Assembly (NCBI GenBank): GCA_046348855.1
Contig: JAXMDK010000013.1
Coordinates: 66,586 to 130,585 of the forward strand
Length of the DNA stretch: 64,000 bases
DNA from: TMP-24 sp046348855
GTDB lineage: Bacteria; Pseudomonadota; Alphaproteobacteria; Rhodobacterales; Rhodobacteraceae
Direction: 5' to 3'
The translations under genes were made by a program, and so were the position numbers. This document shows, piece by piece, positions 33,474-41,497 of the stretch; the first letter of the stretch is position 1, and the number at the start of each line of letters is the position of its first letter. Under the pieces are notes generated by a model that had not been told where the DNA came from, ran no database searches, and saw only the letters and a program-made list of their open reading frames with translations.

Positions 33474-34076
33474 ATGCTGATATTCGGACTGATCCTTGCC
33501 GGAGGCGAAGGGCGTCGCATGGGCGGCGCCGACAAGGCGCTGCTGCGGCTTGCCGGGCGGACGCTGGCCGACCGGGTGGCCGACCGGTTCGCGCCACAGG
33601 TGGCGGGGCTGGCGCTGTCGGCCAACGGCGACCCGGCGCGGCTGGCGGACCTTCGATTGCGAGATCCTGGCCGATGCGACCGACGACAGGCTTCGGCCGC
33701 TGGCCGGGTTGGCTGCAGGCCGGCCTACTATGGCGCAGGGCGGGACCCATCTGGCGACGGTGCCGGTCGATGCGCCCTTCATCCCCTGCGATCTGGTGGC
33801 GCGGCTTGCCGACGGCCTGCCGGACGCCTCTACGGGCATTACCCTGGCCGAAAGCGGCGGGCGGCTGCATCCGACCCGCGGGCTCTGGCCGGTCGGGCTG
33901 GGGCGCGGCCGCTGGCGGTGGCGCTGGTGGCGGGCGAACGGCGGATCGGACATTGGGCGCTGGCGATGGGGGCACGGGCGGTGCCCTTTGCCCCGGACTG
34001 ACCCTGACCAGTGCCTATGAACCTGAACACCCCCGCCGACCTTGCCATCGCCGAAGAGGCTCTGCGGCGCGGTTGA
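33474..34076 (+). pseudogene. mobA: Molybdenum cofactor guanylyltransferase (mobA), multiply frameshifted
   Basis: The N-terminus MLIFGLILAGGEGRRMGGAD and DKALLRLAGRTLADRVADRF is typical MobA (GTP-binding LAGGxGxRMGGxDK). At about 33650 the sense passes to the +1 frame (CEILADATDDRLRPLAGLAA, VPVDAPFIPCDLVARLADGL, HPTRGLWPVGL) and returns near 33900 (RPLAVALVAGERRIGHWALA). In-frame TGA codons at 33999 and 34005 then precede the normal MobA tail LNTPADLAIAEEALRRG. The total span is exactly 201 codons, so compensating indels are involved. Either decay or a badly resolved stretch of sequence. Confidence 0.85.
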
Positions 34077-34099
34077 CGGCCTGGGGCCGAAGGTTCCGG

Positions 34100-35101
34100 T
34101 CACGCGCCCCAGCAGCATGAAGAAGCCCGCGCGGTACGGGTGTCGGCCAGCCCGACGATGTCCTGGCTGCCGGCATTCTGTTCAAAGCCGGAAAAGGCCC
34201 GGTCGAACTGGCGCAGGAAATGATGCGCGGCATCGCGGAAGATGGTGTCCTGGCGCATCCGTCCGGCGGTCAGCGCCAGGCTCGATCGGTCGCGCACCCC
34301 GCCAAGCGCCGCAATGGCCTTGCCCCGTTCGCCCTTGGCGAAACGGCGCCAGACTTCGGGGCGGGCGCGGTCGGGGCGCAGGTCGTCCATGTAGATGCCG
34401 TCCTGCCCCAGCAGCGTCAGGACGTCCTGGGCGGCGCGGATAAGCTTGGCGAGCGAGCGATCCTCCAGCGCGCGGCGCAGGGCGGCGATGCCGTCCTTGT
34501 CGTCCTGGCTGTCGGGGAAGTTCAGGGCGCTAATGAAGTCGGCCACCGATACCGGAGTGGCCAAAGCTTCGGCCGGGGTGCCAAGCGCCAGCGCCGGCTG
34601 CTCGGTGTCGGGGGCGGCCGCCGGCTGGGCGAGGGCGGGCTTGGCGTGCGCCGGTTCGCTGTCGCGACGGCTGGTGAAGGATACGATCGCGGTTTCGGTC
34701 TGCCGGGTGGCGGTGGCGATCTCCTCCAGCCGACGCTCGACCGAAGGGCGCGCGGCCGTCGACTGGGCGGCCAGCGCCTGACGCATGGCGTCGACCGTCG
34801 CCTGCAGGCGCGCGGCCTCGGTGCGCATGGCGCGGGCGGTGCGGCTGGTGACTGCCGCCATCCAGATCAGAGCCAGCGGAAGGAAGATCGCCACCAGCAC
34901 CATGACCGTGCCCAGCGATCCGCCCGCCGAATCGCCGCGCCCGGCAAAGAGGAAGAAGGCGCCGACCAGCGCCAGCCACAGCAGGCCGACGCCTGCCGCG
35001 ATCAGGTCGGACGCCTGCATGCCGCGCGCCGGTTCGGGTGGCGGCAGCGGTCCGAGGTCCGGCCGGGGCTGGCCTTGCCGTTCGGTCGAGGGATCGGTCA
35101 T
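34100..35101 (-). CDS. Membrane protein with coiled coil, conserved in Rhodobacterales; 3' end probably frameshifted
   Basis: 333 residues as read. I chose the ATG at 35101 with AGGGGG five bases upstream. Two membrane helices lie at about residues 30-50 and 60-85 (LIAAGVGLLWLALVGAFFLF and VMVLVAIFLPLALIWMAAV), followed by a coiled-coil region and a soluble C-terminal domain (IYMDDLRPDRARPEVWRRFA). The frame ends ASSCCWGA, while another frame gives the expected-looking FFMLLGRVTGTF, so an indel near 34130 is likely. It follows greA by 20 bases. Function unknown. Confidence 0.7.
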   Translation of the reverse strand: MTDPSTERQGQPRPDLGPLPPPEPARGMQASDLIAAGVGLLWLALVGAFFLFAGRGDSAGGSLGTVMVLVAIFLPLALIWMAAVTSRTARAMRTEAARLQATVDAMRQALAAQSTAARPSVERRLEEIATATRQTETAIVSFTSRRDSEPAHAKPALAQPAAAPDTEQPALALGTPAEALATPVSVADFISALNFPDSQDDKDGIAALRRALEDRSLAKLIRAAQDVLTLLGQDGIYMDDLRPDRARPEVWRRFAKGERGKAIAALGGVRDRSSLALTAGRMRQDTIFRDAAHHFLRQFDRAFSGFEQNAGSQDIVGLADTRTARASSCCWGA

Positions 35102-35121
35102 CAGCACCCCCCTTCGGGACT

Positions 35122-35592
35122 TCAGAGGTAACGGATGTCGAGGATTTCGTAGCTTTTCTCGCCGCCGGGCGTGCGCACTTCGGCGGTGTCGCCGACATCC
35201 TTGCCGATCAGGGCGCGGGCGAGCGGCGAGCGGATGTTCAGAAGCCCCCGCTCGATGTCGGCCTCGACCTCGCCGACGATCTGGTAGGTGCGCTCTTCCT
35301 CGGTGTCGTCGTCGACAAGGGTGACGGTCGCGCCGAACTTGATCGCGCCGGTGAACCGCGACGGGTCGATGATCTCGGCCAGCGACAGGATGCTCTCCAG
35401 CTCCTTGATGCGGCCTTCGACAAAGCTCTGGCGTTCGCGCGCGGCATGGTATTCGGCGTTTTCCGACAGGTCGCCATGTTCGCGGGCTTCGGCGATGGCG
35501 CGGATGACCGCCGGCCGTTCGACCGACTTGAGCTGTTTCAGTTCATCGTCCAGCGCGCTGTGGCCTGCGCGCGTCATCGGTATTTTTTCCAT
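35122..35592 (-). CDS. greA: Transcription elongation factor GreA
   Basis: 156 residues, full length. The N-terminal coiled coil contains MTRAGHSALDDELKQLKSVE and the conserved GDLSENAEYHAARERQSFVE, whose acidic tip residues (D and E) stimulate RNA polymerase cleavage of backtracked RNA. The C-terminal domain has YQIVGEVEADIERGLLNIRS and SPLARALIGK. First gene of a probable two-gene operon with the membrane protein downstream. Confidence 0.97.
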   Translation of the reverse strand: MEKIPMTRAGHSALDDELKQLKSVERPAVIRAIAEAREHGDLSENAEYHAARERQSFVEGRIKELESILSLAEIIDPSRFTGAIKFGATVTLVDDDTEEERTYQIVGEVEADIERGLLNIRSPLARALIGKDVGDTAEVRTPGGEKSYEILDIRYL

Positions 35593-35629
35593 TGCAAACC
35601 TTGCAGGGATAGCGTGGTTCTGAGAGCGT

Positions 35630-35646
35630 CCGGACTGTAAATCCGG
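35630..35646. repeat. Hairpin resembling a tRNA-Tyr anticodon arm, upstream of greA
   Basis: CCGGA-CTGTAAA-TCCGG, a 5-bp stem with a 7-base loop identical to a tRNA-Tyr(GTA) anticodon loop. No acceptor stem or T-arm is present around it, so it is not a tRNA gene. It lies 38 bases upstream of the greA start and may be a leader hairpin or a tRNA remnant. Confidence 0.4.
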
Positions 35647-35727
35647 TATGAGGCAGCAAAGTCAATAGGAGCGGGCGGGGCAGGCGAGGTTCCGCAGGTT
35701 CCCGCGCGAGGGATTCGAGCGGCAGGC

Positions 35728-36726
35728 ATGCGACTCTATTTCAGGATGGCGGTGATCTACACCGCCGTTGCGCTGATGATCGAGGCGGCCCGCGAAGGCA
35801 GCGCTGCCGAGATGGTCGCGGTCAGCTTCGGCGCGACACTGACCACGACGGGCATGACGACGCTGGGCCTGATCCTGCCGGTGGTCCTGGTCCTGGCGGC
35901 AATCATCGGCAAGGCGGCGACGCTCGAACGCGGCGGGCAGTTGCTCTATGCGGTGTTCGGGGTCATCATCCTGCAACTGGGCTTCACCTTCATGAAGTCC
36001 AGCATTCCCGACATGATGCCCTTTTATGCCGACCCGGCGCTGGCGGCCATTGACCGCAGCCTGCTGTTCGGCCGCGACGCTTGGCAACTGGCCCACGACA
36101 TCGGTCCGGCGATCGACGCGAACCGCCTTCTGCCGGCCTATGTCTATGTCTGGTCCTTGTGCGTGCTGGTCATGCCGGCGGTCGTCGCGCTGACCGACCG
36201 CGACGAGGAGCGGGTGTTCCGCTTCGTCATCCTGCGCTTCGTCGTGTGGGTGGGCCTGGGCAATGTCCTGGCGGTGATGTTCGCCTCGGTCGGGCCGGTC
36301 TTTTACGACAGCCTGACCGGCAGCAGCCGCTTTGCCGGCCTGACCGCGGCCTTGCAGGCCAGCGGCGTGGCCGACAGCGCGGTCGGGCGGCTGCAACGCT
36401 ATCTGTGGAGCGCCTACGTCAGCCATGACAAGCAGCTTGGGTCGGGCATTTCCGCCTTTCCCAGCGTTCACCTTGGCATAGCCACCGCCACCGCGGTCTA
36501 CATGGCCGAGCGCAGTCGCTGGCTGATCCTGCCCGGTGCTGCCTTCGTCGCGGTCATGTTCTACCTGTCGCTCTACACCGGCTATCACTATGCGATCAAC
36601 GGCTACGTCTCGATCGTGCTGATCCTGGCGGTTTGGGCCGGGTTGCGCCTGTGGCAGCGGGCCCGGCGCGCCGGCGGCAGCCGCGACATTGATGCAGACG
36701 GTGGATTGCCTCAGTCGGGCAGGTAA
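35728..36726 (+). CDS. PAP2-superfamily membrane phosphatase/phosphotransferase
   Basis: 332 residues with about six to eight membrane helices. The PAP2 motifs are SAFPSVHLGIA (phosphatase motif 2, S-x-P-S-x-H) and SLYTGYHYAINGY (motif 3, normally R-x3-H-x3-D; here the Arg position is Tyr and the Asp position is Asn), closer to the inositolphosphotransferase/AUR1-like branch. It probably acts on a lipid phosphate at the membrane. No linked gene specifies the substrate. Confidence 0.75.
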   Translation: MRLYFRMAVIYTAVALMIEAAREGSAAEMVAVSFGATLTTTGMTTLGLILPVVLVLAAIIGKAATLERGGQLLYAVFGVIILQLGFTFMKSSIPDMMPFYADPALAAIDRSLLFGRDAWQLAHDIGPAIDANRLLPAYVYVWSLCVLVMPAVVALTDRDEERVFRFVILRFVVWVGLGNVLAVMFASVGPVFYDSLTGSSRFAGLTAALQASGVADSAVGRLQRYLWSAYVSHDKQLGSGISAFPSVHLGIATATAVYMAERSRWLILPGAAFVAVMFYLSLYTGYHYAINGYVSIVLILAVWAGLRLWQRARRAGGSRDIDADGGLPQSGR

Positions 36727-36808
36727 GCTAATTGCCTCGTCCGACCGGTTTGGCTAACGATCTTGCCCGGACGGGGCAGGCCCGCATCGGCACAGCGACG
36801 GAGAGAAC

Positions 36809-38458
36809 ATGACGCAAGTGGCGCGCGAAGCGATGGAATATGACGTTGTGATCGTTGGCGCGGGTCCGGCGGGCCTGTCGGCGGCGATCCGGCTGAAGCA
36901 ACTGGACCCCGAACGTTCGGTCGTGGTGCTGGAAAAGGGCTCCGAGGTCGGCGCCCATATCCTGTCGGGCGCGGTGCTGGACCCCAGCGGGCTGGACGCG
37001 CTGCTGCCCGACTGGCGCACGATGGACGCGCCGATCAGGACCGAGGTGAAGGAGGATAATTTCTTCGTCCTCGGCCCGGCGGGCAAGCTGCGCATCCCGA
37101 ACTGGCCAATGCCGAAGCTGATGTCGAACCACGGCAACTACATCGTGTCGATGGCCAACGTCTGCCGCTGGATGGCGACCGTCGCCGAAGGGCTGGGGGT
37201 CGAGATCTTCCCGGGCATGGCAGCGTCCGAACTGGTCTATGGTGACAAGGGCGAGGTCAAGGGCGTGGTTGCCGGCGAATTCGGCAAGAACCCCGACGGC
37301 TCGATCGGTCCGGGCTACGAGCCGGGGATGGAACTGCACGGCAAGTATGTGTTCCTGTCTGAAGGCGTGCGCGGCAGCCTGTCCAAGGAAGTGATGGCGA
37401 AATACGAGCTGTCCAAGGGCCATTGCCCGCAGAAGTTCGGCCTGGGCATGAAGGAAATCTGGGAGATCGACCCCAAGAAGCACCGCGAGGGCACCGTCAC
37501 CCACACGATGGGCTGGCCCCTGGGCAAGAATGCCGGCGGCGGGTCGTTCATCTATCACCTGGAAAACAACCAGGTCTTCGTGGGCTTCGTCGTTCACTTG
37601 AACTACCGCAACCCGCACCTTTACCCCTACATGGAATTCCAGCGCTTCAAGCACCATCCGATGGTGGCCGAGCTGCTGGCCGGCGGCAAGCGCGTGGCCT
37701 ATGGCGCGCGGGCGATCTCCGAAGGCGGCTGGCAGTCGATTCCGAGGGTGGCATTCCCCGGCGGCGTGCTCCTGGGTTGTTCGGCCGGTCTGGTGAACGT
37801 GCCGCGCATCAAGGGCAACCACAATGCCATGCTGTCGGGCAAGGCGGCGGCCGAGGCCGCCCATGCCGCCATCGCCGCAGGGCGCGCCGGCGACGAACTG
37901 GCCGCCTATGAGGCCGACCTGCGCAGCGGCCCGGTGGGCAAGGACCTGAAGAAGGTCCGCAACGTCAAGCCGATGTGGTCGCGCTGGGGGATGATCCCGT
38001 CGCTGGCGCTGGGCGGGCTCGACATGTGGACGAATTCGCTGTTCGGGCTGTCGCTGTTCGGCACGCTGAAGCACGGCAAGACCGATGCGGCCTCGACCGG
38101 CGAGGCGAAGGACTTCGCCACGATCGACTACCCAAGGCCCGACGGCAAGCTGTCGTTCGACCGGCTGACCAACGTGGCCTTTTCGGCGACCAACCATTCG
38201 GAAAGCCAGCCCTGCCATCTGAAGCTGAAGGACCCGTCGATCCCGATCGCGGTCAATCTGCCGAAATACGACGAACCGGCGCAGCGCTATTGCCCCGCCG
38301 GCGTCTACGAGGTGGTGCAGGGCGAGGCCGGGCCGCGGTTCCAGATCAACTTCCAGAACTGCGTCCACTGCAAGACCTGCGATATCAAGGATCCCAGCCA
38401 GAACATCAACTGGACGACGCCCCAGGGCGGCGACGGGCCGAACTACCCGAACATGTGA
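36809..38458 (+). CDS. Electron transfer flavoprotein-ubiquinone oxidoreductase
   Basis: 549 residues, standard length. The N-terminal FAD motif is VIVGAGPAGLSAAIRL. The protein keeps the quinone/membrane-surface region (GWPLGKNAGGGSFIYHLENN) and the C-terminal 4Fe-4S cluster motif in RYCPAGVYE and NCVHCKTCDIKDPSQNI. It passes electrons from ETF, reduced by acyl-CoA and amino-acid dehydrogenases such as that at 29389, to ubiquinone. The ATG is preceded by GGAGAGAAC. It is a monocistronic unit as far as can be seen. Confidence 0.95.
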   Translation: MTQVAREAMEYDVVIVGAGPAGLSAAIRLKQLDPERSVVVLEKGSEVGAHILSGAVLDPSGLDALLPDWRTMDAPIRTEVKEDNFFVLGPAGKLRIPNWPMPKLMSNHGNYIVSMANVCRWMATVAEGLGVEIFPGMAASELVYGDKGEVKGVVAGEFGKNPDGSIGPGYEPGMELHGKYVFLSEGVRGSLSKEVMAKYELSKGHCPQKFGLGMKEIWEIDPKKHREGTVTHTMGWPLGKNAGGGSFIYHLENNQVFVGFVVHLNYRNPHLYPYMEFQRFKHHPMVAELLAGGKRVAYGARAISEGGWQSIPRVAFPGGVLLGCSAGLVNVPRIKGNHNAMLSGKAAAEAAHAAIAAGRAGDELAAYEADLRSGPVGKDLKKVRNVKPMWSRWGMIPSLALGGLDMWTNSLFGLSLFGTLKHGKTDAASTGEAKDFATIDYPRPDGKLSFDRLTNVAFSATNHSESQPCHLKLKDPSIPIAVNLPKYDEPAQRYCPAGVYEVVQGEAGPRFQINFQNCVHCKTCDIKDPSQNINWTTPQGGDGPNYPNM

Positions 38459-38568
38459 TCGGCTTCGGCCCTTTTCCGCCGGGCGGGCGGGCCGCGCGCC
38501 GGTCCGGCGGATTGCCTTGCGCGGGTCGCCGCACTAGGTTGGCCGCGGTTATCGAAGGACATCCGCCC

Positions 38569-40305
38569 GTGACACGCCTGCGCCTGACGACGGCACTTCT
38601 GACCCTGGCCCTGGCCCTGCCGGCGATGCGCCCGGCGCTGGCTGACGGGGTTTCCGGGCCCTATCTGGCCGGCCGGGTCGCCAGCATCAATTCCGACTAC
38701 CGCGCGGCGGCCGACTATTTCACCCGGGCGCTGGTGGCCGATCCGTCCAACACCGCGCTGATGGAAAGTGCGCTTCTGGCCGAGGTCGGCGTGGGCGAGA
38801 TGGACAAGGCCCGCGCCATTGCCGCCGCACTGGACCAGACCGGGCAGAAGAACGGACTGGCCGACCTGGTGACGCTCCTGGGCCTGGCCAAGGACGGCAA
38901 GTTCCCCGAGGCGATCGCGGCGTTGGACAAGGGCCGGTCGGCCGGGCTGCTGGTCGACGGGCTGTTCCGGGCCTGGGCCGAGGTCGGCGCCGGCCAGATG
39001 TCCGAGGCGACCAAGGCCTTTGACTCGGTGGCGAAGGAAAAGGGGCTTGGGCCCTTTGCGCTTTATCACAAGGCGTTGGCGCTGGCCTCGGTCGGCGACT
39101 TCGAGGGTGCCGATGCGATCCTCTCGGACCAGGGCATCGGGGCGCAGGTGTCCAGCCGCCGCAGCCTTGTCGCCCATGCCGAGGTGCTGAGCCAGCTTGA
39201 GCGTGACAAGGACGCGCTGGCGCTTCTGGACAAGGTCGCGGGTCCGGCGCCGGACGACAAGGTGCTGGCCGACCTGCGCAAGCGGCTGGCGGCCGGTGAA
39301 ACCGTGCCCTTCAGCCTGATCCGCTCGCCTGCCGACGGGCTGGCCGAGGTCTTTCTGGCCGTCGGTTCGGTCCTGGCGCAGAACCCCGGCGGCGATGGGC
39401 AGGATCGCGGCTCGCCCGTCGACGTGCTGATGTTCGCGCGCGCGGCCGTCTATCTGCGGCCCGACCTGTCGGAGGCGCAGCTGATGCTGGCCGGAAACCT
39501 GGAAAGCCAAGGGCAGCATGACCTGGCGATCGCGGTCTACAACCAGATTGACGCGGCGGGGCCGGATCATATCGCCGCCGAACTCGGTCGCGCCGACGCG
39601 ATGATTGCCGCCGGCCAGCCCGACGCTGCGACCGCGGTGCTGCAGGACCTGGCCAAGGCCGAGCCGAAGCGGGCCGATGTCTGGGCGTCGCTGGGCGACG
39701 TCGAGCGGCGCAACCAGCGTTTTGCCGAGGCCCAGCAGGCCTATTCGCAGTCGCTGGCCCTGATCGGCGAGCCGAGCACCAACCAGTGGGTGTTGTTCTA
39801 CGCGCGTGGCATATGCTTTGAACGGCTGAAAGAGTGGGACAAGGCGGAACCGGATTTCCGCAAGGCGCTGGCGCTCAGCCCCGACCAGCCGGCGGTGCTG
39901 AACTACTTGGGCTATTCGTTCCTGGAGCACAAGACCAACCTCGATGAAGCCGTGGCGATGATCCAGAAGGCGGCAAAGGCCGAACCCGACGACGGCGCCA
40001 TCGCCGACAGCCTGGGCTGGGCGCTGTACCGGACCGGCAAGTTCGCCGACGCCGAAAAGCAGATGGAAAAGGCCATCGCGCTGATGCCCGACGATCCGGT
40101 GGTCAACGACCATCTGGGCGATGTCTACTGGATGGTCGGCCGCAAGCTGGAAGCGCAGTTCCAGTGGAAGCGCGCCCTGTCGTTCAAGCCCGACAGCGAG
40201 GAGGACGCCAAGCGCATCCGCCGCAAGCTGGAGGTGGGTCTTGACGCGGTCCTGAAGGACGAGGGCGCGCCCGCCTCTGCCGCCGCCCCGAATGACAACG
40301 GCTGA
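38569..40305 (+). CDS. Exported TPR-repeat protein
   Basis: 578 residues from a GTG with AAGGA nine bases upstream. A signal peptide is present (RLRLTTALLTLALALPAMRP and ALADG cleavage region). The rest is a series of tetratricopeptide repeats: AAADYFTRALVADPSNTALM near the start and, in the C-terminal half, DKAEPDFRKALALSPDQPAV, LDEAVAMIQKAAKAEPDDGA and DAEKQMEKAIALMPDDPVVN. It is periplasmic and probably a scaffold for an envelope complex. Its 3' end overlaps ispE by 14 bp, but a shared function is not evident. Confidence 0.85.
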   Translation: MTRLRLTTALLTLALALPAMRPALADGVSGPYLAGRVASINSDYRAAADYFTRALVADPSNTALMESALLAEVGVGEMDKARAIAAALDQTGQKNGLADLVTLLGLAKDGKFPEAIAALDKGRSAGLLVDGLFRAWAEVGAGQMSEATKAFDSVAKEKGLGPFALYHKALALASVGDFEGADAILSDQGIGAQVSSRRSLVAHAEVLSQLERDKDALALLDKVAGPAPDDKVLADLRKRLAAGETVPFSLIRSPADGLAEVFLAVGSVLAQNPGGDGQDRGSPVDVLMFARAAVYLRPDLSEAQLMLAGNLESQGQHDLAIAVYNQIDAAGPDHIAAELGRADAMIAAGQPDAATAVLQDLAKAEPKRADVWASLGDVERRNQRFAEAQQAYSQSLALIGEPSTNQWVLFYARGICFERLKEWDKAEPDFRKALALSPDQPAVLNYLGYSFLEHKTNLDEAVAMIQKAAKAEPDDGAIADSLGWALYRTGKFADAEKQMEKAIALMPDDPVVNDHLGDVYWMVGRKLEAQFQWKRALSFKPDSEEDAKRIRRKLEVGLDAVLKDEGAPASAAAPNDNG

Positions 40306-41152
40306 ATCTGACACCGACCGGGTCGAGGAGTTCGCCCCCGCCAAGATCAATCTGGCGCTGCATGTGACCGGCCGGCGGGCCGATGGCTATCATCTTCTGG
40401 ACAGTCTGGTGGTCTTTGCCGGCGTCGGCGACCGGATCGTCGCGCGTCGTGACGGGGCGCTGTCTCTGGCCATCGAAGGGCCGATGGCGGCGGGGCTGGA
40501 CGCGGGCGAGGGCAACCTGGTGCTGCGCGCGGCGCGGTTGGCCGGACTCACGGCACGGCTGACGCTGACCAAGGTGCTGCCGCTGGCCTCGGGCATTGGC
40601 GGCGGATCGGCCGACGCGGCGGCGACGTTGCGGGCGCTTGGCCGGCTGTGGGGGCGGCCGCTGCCGGACCCGGCGGCGGTTGCCGCGCTTGGCGCCGATG
40701 TGCCGGTCTGTCTGGCCGGACGGCCGGCGCGGATGGAAGGCGTGGGCGAACGCCTGTCGCCTCTGCCGCACTTGCCCGCCGCTTGGCTGGTGCTGGCCAA
40801 TCCAGGCGTGGCGGTGCCGACGCCTGCCGTCTTTGCCACTCTGGCCCACCGCAACCAGCCGCCGCTGCCGCCCTTGCCCAGCAGCTGGGCCGATGCGCAG
40901 GCGCTGGCCGAATGGCTTGGAGCAACACGGAACGCCCTGGAACCGCCAGCCTGCGCAATCGCGCCGGCAATCGGCGCGGCGCGGGCGGCGGTTGCTGCGT
41001 TGCCGGGCTGCCTTCTGGCGCGGATGTCGGGGTCGGGGGCGACCTGCTTTGGCCTTTTCGCCGACGAGATGGCGGCACGGCGCGGCGCGCGCCTGCTGTC
41101 CGAGGCGCACCCCGGCTGGTGGGTGGTGGCGGCGCCGATGCTGGCCGGCTGA
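40292..41152 (+). CDS. ispE: 4-diphosphocytidyl-2-C-methyl-D-erythritol kinase
   Basis: 286 residues of the GHMP kinase family. EFAPAKINLALHVTGRRADG YHLLDS is the N-terminal substrate motif and PLASGIGGGSADAAATLRAL the ATP-binding glycine loop; MSGSGATCFGLF is motif 3. It phosphorylates CDP-methylerythritol in the non-mevalonate isoprenoid pathway. The start overlaps the TPR gene by 14 bp, so it is probably co-transcribed with it. Confidence 0.95.
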   Translation: MTTAESDTDRVEEFAPAKINLALHVTGRRADGYHLLDSLVVFAGVGDRIVARRDGALSLAIEGPMAAGLDAGEGNLVLRAARLAGLTARLTLTKVLPLASGIGGGSADAAATLRALGRLWGRPLPDPAAVAALGADVPVCLAGRPARMEGVGERLSPLPHLPAAWLVLANPGVAVPTPAVFATLAHRNQPPLPPLPSSWADAQALAEWLGATRNALEPPACAIAPAIGAARAAVAALPGCLLARMSGSGATCFGLFADEMAARRGARLLSEAHPGWWVVAAPMLAG

Positions 41153-41177
41153 GGTTCGGCACCCTGTCGCGGATGAG

Positions 41178-41190
41178 CGGCAAAATGCCG
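41178..41190. repeat. Short hairpin downstream of ispE
   Basis: CGGCA-AAA-TGCCG, 26 bases after the ispE stop, no T-tract. A weak candidate for transcript end processing before the glycine riboswitch. Confidence 0.25.
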
Positions 41191-41244
41191 TATCCCATCG
41201 TATACCCTCTTGCCTTCGCCCGTGCCTCTCGGCTAACCAGACGG

Positions 41245-41422
41245 CGTCAGGATCGGGAGAACCCGGTGGGGCAGACACCCCGACCGGTGCCGAAGGAGCA
41301 ACCGCCCCGGTAAACTCTCAGGCGCAAAGGACCGTCCTGGCAGCGGAACTCTGGAGAGATCCCGGACTTGATCCGGGGCGCCGAAGGGATAACGATCTCA
41401 GGCGGAAGGACAGAGGGGGCAT
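41245..41422 (+). promoter_or_regulatory. Tandem glycine riboswitch (gcvT element)
   Basis: Two glycine aptamers in series upstream of gcvT. Aptamer 1 holds CGGGAGA (41254-41260), GTGCCGAAGGAGCAA from 41288 and ACTCTCAGGCGCAAAGGACC ending near 41333. Aptamer 2 holds CTCTGGAGAGAT from about 41350, GCGCCGAAGGGATAA and ATCTCAGGCGGAAGGACAGA ending near 41415. These conserved blocks, in this order and twice, define the glycine riboswitch that turns on the glycine cleavage operon when glycine is high. It directly precedes gcvT-gcvH-gcvP. Confidence 0.95.
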
Positions 41423-41427
41423 CGGAA

Positions 41428-41461
41428 CGGACAGGAACATCCTGTCCGGCAACGGTGCCGG
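41428..41461 (+). promoter_or_regulatory. Overlapping hairpins after the glycine aptamers (possible expression platform)
   Basis: Hairpin 1 is CGGACAGG-AACAT-CCTGTCCG (41428-41448). Hairpin 2 is CCGGCA-ACGG-TGCCGG (41446-41461). They share three bases (41446-41448), so both cannot form completely. There is no T-run, hence control could be by Rho, by RNA stability or by access to the ribosome site AAGGAGGG at about 41485. Confidence 0.45.
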
Positions 41462-41497
41462 ACCCAGCGAACCGGCGTTTGAGGAAGGAGGGCGGCG

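Noticed and set aside
35615..35650. A tRNA-Tyr gene
   Set aside because: Only an anticodon-like arm is present; there is no acceptor stem, D-arm or T-arm.
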